A stretch of 64,000 bases of DNA from Parietichytrium sp. I65-24A. Taxonomy: Eukaryota > Sar > Bigyra > Thraustochytrida > Thraustochytriidae. The DNA lies in assembly GCA_012862575.1 (NCBI GenBank), contig BLSF01000030.1, forward strand, positions 3,584 to 67,583. Direction: 5' to 3'. The translations under genes were made by a program, and so were the position numbers. This document shows positions 42,801-51,253 of the stretch, one piece after another; position 1 is the stretch's first letter; every line of letters begins with the position of its first letter. The notes under the pieces were generated by a model that was given only the letters and a program-made list of their open reading frames with translations, was not told the DNA's origin and searched no databases.

Positions 42801-43429
42801 TCAATAGCATAATCGCTGGGGCTCGGTTCGCGCAACAAGTGACAGGGGTGGAGGAGGAAGAAGAAGAGGAGGACCTGGACAACCAGCCGTTCCTTCCATA
42901 TGAATTGTTGGTCACCCTCGTAAACATGCCTGTATCGGAAGAGGTAACCGCTGAGAATATTGTCCAAGCTATTGACATATGTCTTGAGAGAGTGGAAATC
43001 TTTACCAAGGATGTGCTCATTTTGACAATCTCTGAGCTAATGGCCCAGGACGAACTCCCGTATCTCTCGTTCCTCCTTATGATGCGAAGTATGCAGCGGG
43101 AATCTCAGACAAAGCAGTACATAACAGAATCTTTACAGCAGCTTGTCGATCGGCAGATATGGCTCAGTAGTGAAAGCGACGTATGGAGTGGATTTGTCAA
43201 GTGCATCATCATGCTGAGCACTGCTGGATTCCCCGTTCTCTTTCGGTTGCCATTGGAGCAGCTCTCTAGTGCACTGGAGATATGTAAAAATAGCGGTGTG
43301 CCGCGTCTAATGAGCAACTTGGTGTACTATGCAAGGCAAAACAAGGACTCTCTTCCGGAGGATGTTTTGAATCTCCTGGAGACCTATGCCGATGATGAAC
43401 AGTCAGCGAAGCGGCAAAAACTGGCGTAA
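39842..43429 (+). CDS. SYMPK: Symplekin / Pta1, mRNA 3'-end processing scaffold
   Basis: A single exon of 1195 aa. Three ATGs in a row open the ORF. The N-terminal HEAT domain (about 15-360) includes EDKLQYLTEAKEILLHR, KVRFFVISFIETAGKDCPEVIPELL and KKAWIATMNLFRPAM, which match the symplekin/Pta1 N-terminus that binds SSU72. A charged coiled-coil (about 355-400, KAERDAVRGEEKQRVKEEK) and a HEAT-rich middle follow. The symplekin C-terminal domain (about 870-1080) shows LGPHISLALFQNYPEGAIPLLIHAL and an acidic run EEEEEEEDLDNQPFLPYELLVTL. Symplekin bridges CPSF, CstF and SSU72 in pre-mRNA cleavage and polyadenylation. The length is typical of non-fungal symplekins. Confidence 0.92.
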   Translation: MMMDTPPSVGYEEDEIDLREEVVEAINNAKTSKKPEDKLQYLTEAKEILLHRADSKDLLRTFAKDMADFHTEKKHKVRFFVISFIETAGKDCPEVIPELLSALAILLKDKHKDNSKKAWIATMNLFRPAMSLLCSQQFFEGNPVACRKLGEELDHIRESAVKGFKENDSSNSPINDVVKTIALTYLLPDEEVISINSSERKRGPTEARVDAGPDSFSLAMVPRDRPDISVVSLEKNGREIVSMMCSKLKELAEKGEKAGNNSSILTHALTTLAIHRPSVREQILNDMLEIAKTLEFDKDAAEDPSRVNLQFVQGLRSNFLEVLKEKWFKHFRDWRKPVYEGLCNIGAKDQADKAMKQLEKAERDAVRGEEKQRVKEEKARRRQMQEEARQAGPRIVEALDAEEMRRYDYPPQRNTWSDEYISSLHQLDPREVARHILHNMDFLPGPPPEIEHSATQKPASAYVRTFAKFQAYIEREVSSTSSMRQNTENAASQAATKISISETIEWRKLALERMLEQHEENVAKSALTLFSEPELNQPSLGDAMIARVACDYVVRTETTGDLRPMLIHFIADDLPKRFGLATSTLFHLFAYASTSMAASVEQQKQDVSKLPYNHYDDTFLSLLEALLEAEESRKKEGASSAFQFFRDDSYRRLFTVAPRLPKMVFPLLSQFCEVEGKHFFGLLTLQDIFASRLGSQREALEILLYFAVSKVEEVRTHAIRCVANEIYPRLEGDLKVLAESFAQGMLQSAVNFASEDTASLGPDDAIRASLEAGKADLLASRQSGILHQIISITSASEEAHIEIGGEQEVQPVEPEGVDEQKEASTLTPEISKANVSAEIERRILLYVALCLRNPTMVEGYMKAYAGVERDDFHQVLKTAIKPLVEALGRQLGPHISLALFQNYPEGAIPLLIHALTILASEKICDSREKRQMLVAEAKVIEGTDGLRLFEMEDRFVIPVLGSLTRTEIQRYLNGILGMEREDVKAAINSIIAGARFAQQVTGVEEEEEEEDLDNQPFLPYELLVTLVNMPVSEEVTAENIVQAIDICLERVEIFTKDVLILTISELMAQDELPYLSFLLMMRSMQRESQTKQYITESLQQLVDRQIWLSSESDVWSGFVKCIIMLSTAGFPVLFRLPLEQLSSALEICKNSGVPRLMSNLVYYARQNKDSLPEDVLNLLETYADDEQSAKRQKLA

Positions 43430-43713
43430 ACCTCGCTTTCTGGCTTTAGAGCTAGCGCGCTACTTTTAGCAAGCCAAGTCCAAAAAGTGTTGCCTCGATT
43501 GCCGCTCACGATCTTTTGCATCTGGGAAACAATCATGGCAGAATATTTGGTCGCCTACTCTCTTATAACCTCAAGAATACTGCAATGTACTCTCGCTACA
43601 AAACGATGCCGCACTGGCGCGTTGGGTACAAGTCTTGAAACGGAAGAGAAAACTATTCTTATGCCACAACGCAAGCGCGGGTACTACTAACAACACAGGA
43701 AGGTGGTCCTTCT

Positions 43714-44286
43714 TTAGGCCTCGAGATTAAAAAATTGTGTGCACTTGACGTTTGATCTAGTGCTTGACTCCCCAAGCGGAGGCAGATCGTATGTCAAGCA
43801 ACTAAGCTCCCCTCCGACAGTCCCTCTGTAACACATTGAGTTGAGATAATCAGTAGAATTTTCGACGTGCAGAAGAGTTCCTGCTTCACAGTTATCCAGA
43901 TTTTGGCAGAAACCATTGTTCCTCTTGGTCTGCTGGTTTACTATCTTTTTCAGGCTCTTGACTGCGGCGCTCTTCTTCCGTGCAGCCTTTTTAATAGCTT
44001 TCAGGCATGTCTTCCTGACGGATGCGGGCTGCACACCTTCCAGCTGAACTTCCAACTGAGCAAGTGTGTTCTTGTAGTTGTCGATCTGAGCCTGCAGACT
44101 TTGAAGTTGCTTGAAGGCTTTCTTCGCCGCTTTGTTCGTGTCTGTGACACAGTACACGCTTCCAGAGTCCGCGTCGCACGAGAACCCCTCGGTGCTTGAG
44201 TCCAGACATTCATACGCAGCGTTTCCGAGGATTGCTGAGCAAGCCAGGACTGCTGAGGAAACCAAAACCCAGGAGACTACCTTCAT
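43714..44286 (-). CDS. Small secreted Cys- and Lys-rich protein, function unknown
   Basis: The ATG at 44286 (MKVVSWVLVSSAVLACSAILGNAA) provides a clear signal peptide; total length is 190 aa. The mature part has nine cysteines (YEC, FSC, VYC, KTC, GFC, NC, MC, SC, KC). Between them is an Ala/Lys/Gln helix with coiled-coil heptads (KKAFKQLQSLQAQIDNYKNT) and a very basic stretch (KAIKKAARKKSAAVKSLKK). There is one NST glycosylation site. I recognise no family. It is likely extracellular or in the secretory lumen, and the heptads suggest oligomerisation. It is a single exon, convergent with symplekin. Confidence 0.7.
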   Translation of the reverse strand: MKVVSWVLVSSAVLACSAILGNAAYECLDSSTEGFSCDADSGSVYCVTDTNKAAKKAFKQLQSLQAQIDNYKNTLAQLEVQLEGVQPASVRKTCLKAIKKAARKKSAAVKSLKKIVNQQTKRNNGFCQNLDNCEAGTLLHVENSTDYLNSMCYRGTVGGELSCLTYDLPPLGESSTRSNVKCTQFFNLEA

Positions 44287-45304
44287 CTTCGTTACCGGGT
44301 GGTCGTCTTGGTGTGCTTTGCCAGGCGGCGAGGTCTCTCGCAAGAAGCGACTGAAAATTTCCACTTATCGAGGTGTTGCTCCTGTGGATTTCGCAGAAGC
44401 GCCTTTGAAGAGTTGAGAGTCTGCTCCTGGTTTTGCAACCTTGCACCAGCACCCAAATGACACAAGTACTCGCTACTACACCTTGCGAATGCAGTCAATA
44501 CACTAGCACTCCATTGGACCCGGAGGGTACTTGGCCTTACTTGGCCATAGAGCTGCAAGACGCAGTGAAACACTTCACTGAACAGCGACTGTACCGACAA
44601 CATGTGCGCATGATTGGAAATCATCAGATTTGGTGCACTCTCTGTCGAGTCCGGGCTAACAAGTCCACAGAATTGAACCTCTCCGTGGAATCCGCGAATG
44701 ACACAAAAAAGGAGCATTTATAATGAGCTCTAGAAGTAAGAACGGGCGAAGACACAACTTTCCATCGTCGCGCCATTCGCGCCGTCTCAAAATTGTTTCT
44801 ACACAAGCTTTACAATTAGTCAAAACATCTCTGAAACCATTTTGCGGTAATTGAGGTACTAAATAAATATTAGATGGTGTCTAACGAAGTAGGTACTAGT
44901 CCGTCCTAAACAAGTGTTGTAGCAAGCAGTGTGCGTTTACCGAAGTGTGCAAACTCCGCGCCGCATTGCCTGGTCCCGGATGTTTGCAGGAGCCAGTGCC
45001 TGGACATATCTTACTATTATTGCGCAAGAGTCCGAGGCTCTGGCGCGAGTGTCCAAGATCTGAATTGTTAGCAAACATTCTCGATATCGAGGCGAGTAGC
45101 TCGACTCTTGGCCTTCCTCGATTCTGATTCTAAAATTTAATTTAAAAAATATTTATTATATAAATAATAACCGGTTCCTTCACCTTTTTGAAGAAGAAAG
45201 TCCTTCTCTTGTCCTTTTTCTTTGGAGAAAAAATCGATTGACAGTGAATGCAAATTGTCAATCGAAAGTAAGAACCAGGGCGAGAGCGTTGCGCAAGTTG
45301 CACT
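44287..45304. other. Spacer upstream of the small secreted protein, downstream of PLBD
   Basis: About 1 kb. Short ORFs on both strands around 44290-44720 have no recognisable domain. It contains the 3' hairpin of the PLBD gene (45234-45265) and an AT-rich stretch (45125-45175). Confidence 0.5.
45234..45265 (-). other. Perfect 10-bp stem-loop in PLBD 3' flank
   Basis: TCGATTGACA and TGTCAATCGA pair perfectly around a 12-base loop, 40-70 bases after the PLBD stop codon. It could be an mRNA 3'-UTR hairpin. There is no U-tract of the bacterial terminator type and no match to the histone 3' hairpin. Confidence 0.5.
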
Positions 45305-47008
45305 CTAGTCTTCAAGGCGCAGCCCTGATACTTCAGCCTCGCTTCGCTCTGAAGTAGTGGAGATGAGATCCTTGAACTTCTTCGGCTCGGTGGTGATGAA
45401 GGTGAAATTGTAGGTCAAAGGTAGGCCAGCATGTGGCAAAGAGGCAAACTGGCCCGTCCAGCTGAACGGGGTCAATTCTTCACCGCTATAGTGCGCACTC
45501 GGCCCGTTGATTATATCTGCTTTGGCCCTCATCGCGCCATAGAGATAGCTCGTAGCCTTCGTGTCATAGCAGCCTGAGGCGACCTGCTGCACTCGGCCAA
45601 GATCGCCACGGGAGCAAATAGCATACATTGGGTTTTGCCCGGATCCGTCGAAAGAATACGGATCCACGAGGTACTTGTTCGAGCGCATGAGGTGCTTCAA
45701 CGAGTCCATGTCCACGACGCTACCTTGGTCACGCCTGAAAATTTCTCCCCTCGGGTTTAGATCGTACGTCCAGAACGTCCCACCTTGCTTTTTGAGCATG
45801 TCTCCGTAGCCGCTACGAAGATAGATCTCGCGGTAGAATGGAATATTGTAGCTTGGCCAGTATCCTAAAGCCAATTTTTCGGTCTGATCTTGGCCCATCA
45901 CCAGAGTTGGTATCTCTTCTACGACCCACAATGTGTTCTTTTTCAGCTCTTTCTTGGGCTCGAACAACTTCATATCGACAATCATGTACTGGTTTGCATA
46001 AGTTCCGGAATAGTGGCGCTTGAACACTTGGTACCATTCAGGTCCGCTCTTGGCCATGGCCGAAGCAAGACGAACACGCTGCCACGCCAGGAGCGATTCA
46101 GGAACAACGTAATCGTAAAGAGTTGTGTTGAGAACTTGGTTGGAGGTTTGCGTCCAGACCAATCCGCTGGATAACATATAAAAGTCGTCCAAGGACTCTA
46201 GGAAGCCTGGGTATGACGAGAATGAAACGCGGCGGGCCGCCGTAGAATTGTCATTGAAGTTGAGGCGATAGTGCTTCATGATCCGGTTTGTGTTGGAGAA
46301 CGTGTACCAGCTCGAATGCGACACGAAGAGGTCCGAGTAGTCCCCAGGAAGCTTGATGATGGCCGAGCAATGCCCACCTTGAAGATGTTGAAATTCTGCT
46401 TCAGATTGGTTCAGATGAAGCCACTCTTTGCGCTTGTGGCGTTGGACTGTTGGGATGATATCGAACAAATCTCCTACACCGTTCAACATCTGAAACGCCC
46501 ATGAGCCCAGAAATGGAACCTCGGGCGTGCGCATGACGTATCCGTCCACAAGCCCATCGTATTGGCGCAGTAAATACCCCAACTGAGCATAAAATGGATC
46601 TTTGTCTTTGTTCTGCTCAGCTTGGTCGCGTGCCCAGTTCTCCTGTGCCATCATGAATGCGCGAATGTCTTTTGGCATCATCGTCTGGTTGAAAATTGCC
46701 TTCGCAAGATTCTTCGCCGTGGTTCGAATATGCGGGGCAGTGAGATAGCCTTCCAGAACCCCTGCAGCGTAAGCTTGGTCCCCGTCTGGATAGTCTTTGT
46801 TTGTTTCGACATTAAAAATACCCCATCCTGTGACTAACAGAGTATCTTCGAACTCGGCCCATGCAACGCCGTTTTTGTCGAAATTGTCCGTATCCACGCT
46901 GAAGGAACCGTCCTCCTTGTTGTAACGGACGACCGCTCGAAGCGCTTTCTCCGCGCAGACACTTGAAGCTGCGGCAGCCAGAGCCGTCAGGACGGCAAAC
47001 GCCCTCAT
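45305..47008 (-). CDS. Phospholipase B-like protein (PLBD family, Ntn-hydrolase fold)
   Basis: The ATG at 47008 gives 567 aa with a signal peptide (MRAFAVLTALAAAASSVCA). Family landmarks are YAAGVLEGYLTA near residue 80, AFQMLNGVGDL, the GGHCSAIIK motif with Cys214 as the expected nucleophile exposed by autocleavage, then DLFVSHSSWYTF and RIMKHYRLNF. Later come SSYPGFLESLDDFYML, NQYMIVDMKLF, LWVVEEIPTLV, SYNIPFYREIY and the C-terminal AICSRGDL. PLBD proteins are lysosomal or secreted glycoproteins with proposed amidase/phospholipase activity; the true substrate of the family is uncertain. Several N-glycosylation sites are visible (NQT, NQS, NTT, NFT). Length is normal and it is a single exon. 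Confidence 0.92.
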   Translation of the reverse strand: MRAFAVLTALAAAASSVCAEKALRAVVRYNKEDGSFSVDTDNFDKNGVAWAEFEDTLLVTGWGIFNVETNKDYPDGDQAYAAGVLEGYLTAPHIRTTAKNLAKAIFNQTMMPKDIRAFMMAQENWARDQAEQNKDKDPFYAQLGYLLRQYDGLVDGYVMRTPEVPFLGSWAFQMLNGVGDLFDIIPTVQRHKRKEWLHLNQSEAEFQHLQGGHCSAIIKLPGDYSDLFVSHSSWYTFSNTNRIMKHYRLNFNDNSTAARRVSFSSYPGFLESLDDFYMLSSGLVWTQTSNQVLNTTLYDYVVPESLLAWQRVRLASAMAKSGPEWYQVFKRHYSGTYANQYMIVDMKLFEPKKELKKNTLWVVEEIPTLVMGQDQTEKLALGYWPSYNIPFYREIYLRSGYGDMLKKQGGTFWTYDLNPRGEIFRRDQGSVVDMDSLKHLMRSNKYLVDPYSFDGSGQNPMYAICSRGDLGRVQQVASGCYDTKATSYLYGAMRAKADIINGPSAHYSGEELTPFSWTGQFASLPHAGLPLTYNFTFITTEPKKFKDLISTTSERSEAEVSGLRLED

Positions 47009-47092
47009 TATCTCCAAAAGCTCTCACTCAGGCCTTTTCCTCTTGTTTCAATCAAAGGGCTTGCTCTCGAATCTGTGGCAGACACCGCGGGA

Positions 47093-47104
47093 GTACTCGA
47101 GTAC
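47093..47104. promoter_or_regulatory. 12-bp palindrome GTACTCGAGTAC (copy 2 of 3)
   Basis: A perfect palindrome 85 bases upstream of the PLBD start codon, in a position where a promoter element could sit. Confidence 0.4.
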
Positions 47105-48533
47105 CCAGATCGTCAGAGGCTTTCTTGCTCACGGGCACAGCTTGAAGACCGTGCGGAGGAGTCTCATGTCAGTGATTCACAAAGATCCTTCCTTCGATTA
47201 TGATCGTCCCTACCTACCTCTTTGGAGTAGTCGATCCAGGTCTACACTATGCATAACTCTTATCAACCCTTAGTGACATTTACCAGCCGCACATCATGTT
47301 CGTGTTGAGTCGCTGTGCCGTGTCTCATTTTAAAAAGCACTCGTCGTGTCGCAACACCCCGACGTCCGTCTCAATGGGCCCTGCAGGCCCTGGCCTCACG
47401 TTTTTACAAGGCGTTGGAATCGTTGGAAATCGTTGGAACGTAGATTCTCAGACCAAAAATTTGTTCCAGTACTACTGGTGATAGTGTCGCTGGCAATCCA
47501 TACTGGTACTTTGTAATGAGAAGTGTTTAATTTTATTAGCACCATCTACGATCAGCTAAATCCATGCTTGGGACTTCTTCACGTCTTCATGATTCTTCAC
47601 TTGCCACTAGCTAGTAGTAATGAACAGGTATTTTTAATGCCACGTTAAGACTCGGTAAGAGAACAGCTACCAGGCACTAAATTCCTGACTAGCTAGCTAG
47701 AGGATAGCTCTTCAGGTAGCACTTCGTTAATACTCTACCGGTACACTTTTTTATACGGCCCTGGTGTAAATTGTAGCACGTACCAAGTGCGCAGTGCAAG
47801 CAGTAGGCCCCCCAAGGCACCCTCCCGGACCCTCATTCCGCGACGGTGCCGCGGCGGGTTGGGTTGCGGCACAGATTGGACTTTCGCATTCAACAACAAA
47901 GAGAATCCAGGAATCAACACCAGCCAAGAATGCGCGCCGTTCTTCCTATCAAAGTGGGCTTTCATGCTCATAGTCAACCAGCACGTTTTCACGTCACTCC
48001 GGCGGATGCTGACTATGAGTAGCGCTCTCAATTCTGATCTCGTGCACCACCTCAAGGTGAAAGTATCATCGGAGCGTCGCTCTCTCTCTCGAATCCAGTC
48101 TAAGTGGATCTAAGTGGGCTACTCGGCTCCTTACCAACTCTTGCTACCCGCTTCGGTACAGTCTTTGCTTCTACGAGGCTGATTATGGACACTGGTAGCA
48201 GTCGAAGTCAATCGGTGGAAAGCGTTGCTCATGATGATGGAGGTGGACAGCGCGAACTTGGTTTCTGCATCGCAGAGATATCGCAGAGGTGGACCAGAAA
48301 AAGAGCAGCAGAGTTGGGCCAGAGAGAACAGAGAACAGAGAACAGAGATAGGCAGCAATTCTGTATTCGGCAGCTAGCTGGCAAGATACGACTGGGCTGC
48401 GGTTCACTGGCGTCGTAGAGGCACCACCTTCAGGCTTCCAGGCCACACCACCACACACCGCAGACACCGCAGACACCACAGGTGCACGCCGGCACAGCTA
48501 GGAGAGCCGAGAGTCCTCCTCCGAAGAAGAAAG

Positions 48534-48613
48534 CTACGCTGTCTACGCTGTCTACGCTGTCTACGCTGTCTACGCTGTCTACGCTGTCTACGCTGTCTAC
48601 GCTGTCTACGCTG
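48534..48613. repeat. 9-bp minisatellite (CTACGCTGT)n
   Basis: About 8.9 perfect copies ending some 220 bases upstream of the EF-hand-like gene. This is the longest short-period array in the window. Confidence 0.95.
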
Positions 48614-48831
48614 CGGGTTTGCTGGCGCAGAGTGCACAGCGCTCGGTAGCGCCGGGTAGCGCCTCGTCCTGCTGCACGTTCAAGTGGACCTCAGCAAAGC
48701 CTCACTGTCGACCCTCGTGTCCACAGCAAGCTGGGTGGTCGGACTAGTCGCTCACGCTTTGTAAGCCAGCAGAGTCGCTTTCTCGTCCCGTTTGGCGAAC
48801 GCTCTGCGCTTGCAGCTGGCGCATCTCAACC

Positions 48832-50355
48832 ATGGTGGTCCGGAGAGAGCGCAGAGTGGTGAACGGGAGGGCCAACGCTGCTGACGGCCTGGTTCATCAT
48901 GGCGGGCGCAGAGACACTGTGCAGCTTGAGCTTCGGCTCGGGAAGAAGCACAAGCCGTTGTATGTATCGCGGAGACAAAAGAAACTGATGACAAGAGCCC
49001 AAGCGAAGCTGCACGAATTCTTGCAGAGATTCACAAATCGGAGATGCGCTTTCTTGGAGTGGGATATAGGATTCAAAGGTTACGTCAAGGTGGATGAGCT
49101 GCTCGAGAAAATGGAAACGTGTGGAAATGGCAGCACCTTAGCAAGGAGTGAGTTGCAGGCTCTGCTCCAATGCGTTCCAGGCAAGGGTGGCGAAGAATAT
49201 TTTGATTACACTCGATTCTGCAAGATGCTAAATACCGATTATGAAGACACTCGTCCATCAACTGTGCCGTCTGATCTGAAAATGCATTCCGCAAAAGTTG
49301 AGGGATCTGCTTTGAAGCACGCGATGGATAAGCTCTGTGAGAGGCTAGAGAGGAAGAGAAAGATGAGCGAGCCTCCCATTCGAAGAGCAGACGCAGAGAG
49401 AGATAACGTGCTTGAAAAGTGGGTCAGGGCGTCGTTTCCCCCAACTAAAACAGTCACTGAGTACGACGAACTCGTTGAAGCGCTTGAGTGTGTTGGTCTC
49501 GAGCTTTCAAAGCAGGACTTGGAGACTCTTTTCGACTCGCTCGACCTTCGCGAAAAGGGGTTCCTGACGATTCCCAATCTACTGCTGGCGCTGGTCAAGG
49601 AGGCTTCGAGGCGAGAAATAGAGGCCTTTCGCCCGTTCGAAGAGCTGAGCGAGGACGCACAGATAGAGCTTGACCGCTTACGAGCGCTGAGAGCAGATGC
49701 AGTGGAGCAGTTCGAGCGGTTGAACAAAGAGGTTCAGTGCGAGCGTATCGAGCCTCTCTTGCCGGCTGCCAGAACGGCAATATCACGGCCGAGTACGACG
49801 CCAGCATCTATGGGAAGCCGTGGCATAAACAAGCTCCCTGACTCTCCAGAGTTGCCGTTCCAGTTGCTGCAGAAAGGAGCGGCGCGTCGAAAGGCAACGC
49901 TCTTCGCAAAAACGTTCGACGCTTCCAAAGATGGCCAGGTGTGCGAGTCCCCACATGGAGTGAGCGGACTCTCTAGGGTAACAAGAACGAGTTCGACTCC
50001 TGCCTTTCTTGACACAAGGCCAAGAGTTGGCGTTGGTTCTGGAGGGATAGTGAAGGAGTCGAGCTTATATTTGGACGACAGGACACGCTTGCATTCAACT
50101 ACGAATTGTGCATTCCAAACTCCGAGGCGTGTTGGCAACTCACTTTTAGAATTTAGCGCCCCTATGGAAGCAGCGCAACGGAAGCTTGAGCAAGGAATTC
50201 GGGGGCATACGATCAACCAGGCGCAGGGCCGTGTCGAGCACAGCTTGAAATTACGCGAATTGGATCAGAAGATAGAAGCTTGGTCAAATGCGAAAGCAAC
50301 GGCCGGTTTAAAAGCGTCATACCTCCGAGCCACGCTCGCCCAGAAACGAAATTAA
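48832..50355 (+). CDS. EF-hand-like protein of unknown function
   Basis: A single-exon 507-aa protein. The ATG sits in a strong ACCATGG context. Residues about 50-130 contain a degenerate EF-hand-like pair (FLEWDIGFKGYVKVDELLEKM; EEYFDYTRFCKML). Residues about 185-270 hold a second pair, with ELSKQDLETLFDSLDLREKGFLTIPNLLLAL. The canonical D-x-D-x-D calcium loops are not preserved, so calcium binding is doubtful. The C-terminal half is Ser/Arg/Thr-rich and probably disordered, with a short helix near the end (AQRKLEQGIRGHTINQAQGR). Similar EF-hand-like proteins occur in cilia and the cytoskeleton, but I cannot name the family. Not recognised beyond that. Confidence 0.7.
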   Translation: MVVRRERRVVNGRANAADGLVHHGGRRDTVQLELRLGKKHKPLYVSRRQKKLMTRAQAKLHEFLQRFTNRRCAFLEWDIGFKGYVKVDELLEKMETCGNGSTLARSELQALLQCVPGKGGEEYFDYTRFCKMLNTDYEDTRPSTVPSDLKMHSAKVEGSALKHAMDKLCERLERKRKMSEPPIRRADAERDNVLEKWVRASFPPTKTVTEYDELVEALECVGLELSKQDLETLFDSLDLREKGFLTIPNLLLALVKEASRREIEAFRPFEELSEDAQIELDRLRALRADAVEQFERLNKEVQCERIEPLLPAARTAISRPSTTPASMGSRGINKLPDSPELPFQLLQKGAARRKATLFAKTFDASKDGQVCESPHGVSGLSRVTRTSSTPAFLDTRPRVGVGSGGIVKESSLYLDDRTRLHSTTNCAFQTPRRVGNSLLEFSAPMEAAQRKLEQGIRGHTINQAQGRVEHSLKLRELDQKIEAWSNAKATAGLKASYLRATLAQKRN

Positions 50356-50864
50356 TTGCAAAAGAAAAACTAGGTTGTAGACTTGTCCTTGTTGGCGACG
50401 TTTGGTCTCGCAAAGAGAAGAATGCGAGAAATCGGCCAAGCGAATGTTCACTTGCTTTGCCTCTTTCTTCTGCTCTTTTATTTTATTCGAAGGAACTCCC
50501 CTTCCCTCATGAGCTTGAAATTTCTCAGAAGAAATGACGTTTCCTGTAGATGTCTTGCGTCCATTCAAAACCCTTTCTCCCGCTCACTGTCAATCTTGAT
50601 CAAAGCTTGCCTTGCTTGGGACATAATCGCCTTGATCAAACGCTCGGAGACATCACATGACATTCATCACATCATCTACGTTCCATAATTGGTCTTTGGC
50701 TACCTTTGGCTATGAGAGATACCAGAAGAGAATACCAGAGAAAAAGTAGCCTGGCTATGTAGACGATGTTATGAGTTCCGTCGACAGCACAGAGTGCACA
50801 GTGTGAGGAGATAGTCCGAGTTCGCGGCGCGTACTGTCTCGCAGACGCAGGAGGTTCTCCCAAA

Positions 50865-50934
50865 TTGAGCCAGATCCATAGCCAAAGACTAATTCGGCGT
50901 TGAGCCAGATCCATAGCCAAAGACTAATTCGGCG
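50865..50934. repeat. Perfect 35-bp tandem duplication
   Basis: Two head-to-tail copies of a 35-mer that begins TTGAGCCAGATCCATAGCC and ends ATTCGGCG, with no mismatch. Their identity implies a recent duplication. Confidence 0.9.
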
Positions 50935-51070
50935 GCTGCGAGGTTGCCGCGATCTGCCGGAACTTGCCATCCTCTCAACCTTTGGTTGCTCGCGTTCCTC
51001 ACACCCCTCCGCGGCGGCCTCTCTTTCCCCGCTCTGCGGCTCGCAGCTCTGTTTGCTGCTGACTTGGCCG

Positions 51071-51135
51071 CAGAAACAGCAGAAACAGCAGAAACAGCAG
51101 AAACAGGGGCAGAGGCAGAGGCAGAGGTAGAGGTA
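51071..51135. repeat. Compound minisatellite (CAGAAACAG)4 then (GCAGAG)n
   Basis: Four 9-bp units followed by about five related 6-bp units, ending roughly 120 bases upstream of the CWC25 start. Confidence 0.85.
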
Positions 51136-51253
51136 GACTGGAGAGACGCTCGAAGGGGAGAGAGGCAAGAGACAGGCGGGGAAGGACTGACTCAGAGAGT
51201 GGTCCAACGCAAAGAGGCGGGGAGTAGCGGCAAGGCACTTGAGGGACTTGAGG

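Larger units (their letters stand above)
47009..48831. other. Divergent spacer between PLBD and the EF-hand-like gene
   Basis: 1.8 kb without a convincing gene. It holds the palindrome GTACTCGAGTAC 85 bases upstream of the PLBD start (47093-47104), TACCGGTAC (47736-47744), a 7-bp repeat (AGAGAAC around 48325-48350) and a 9-bp minisatellite (48534-48613). Minus-strand Arg-rich ORFs across the minisatellite are repeat artefacts. Confidence 0.5.
50356..51253. other. 5' flank of CWC25 with stacked repeats
   Basis: 898 bases between two plus-strand genes. It holds a perfect 35-bp tandem duplication (50865-50934) and a 9-bp then 6-bp minisatellite (51071-51135). No further gene is visible. Confidence 0.5.

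Noticed and set aside
44292-44723. Overlapping 96- and 141-codon ORFs upstream of the small secreted protein
   Set aside because: Antisense to each other, no signal peptide, domains or low-complexity bias; chance.
48404-48637. Arg-rich minus-strand ORF over the 9-bp minisatellite
   Set aside because: A 9-bp repeat without a stop gives an endless ORF. No start context or conservation.
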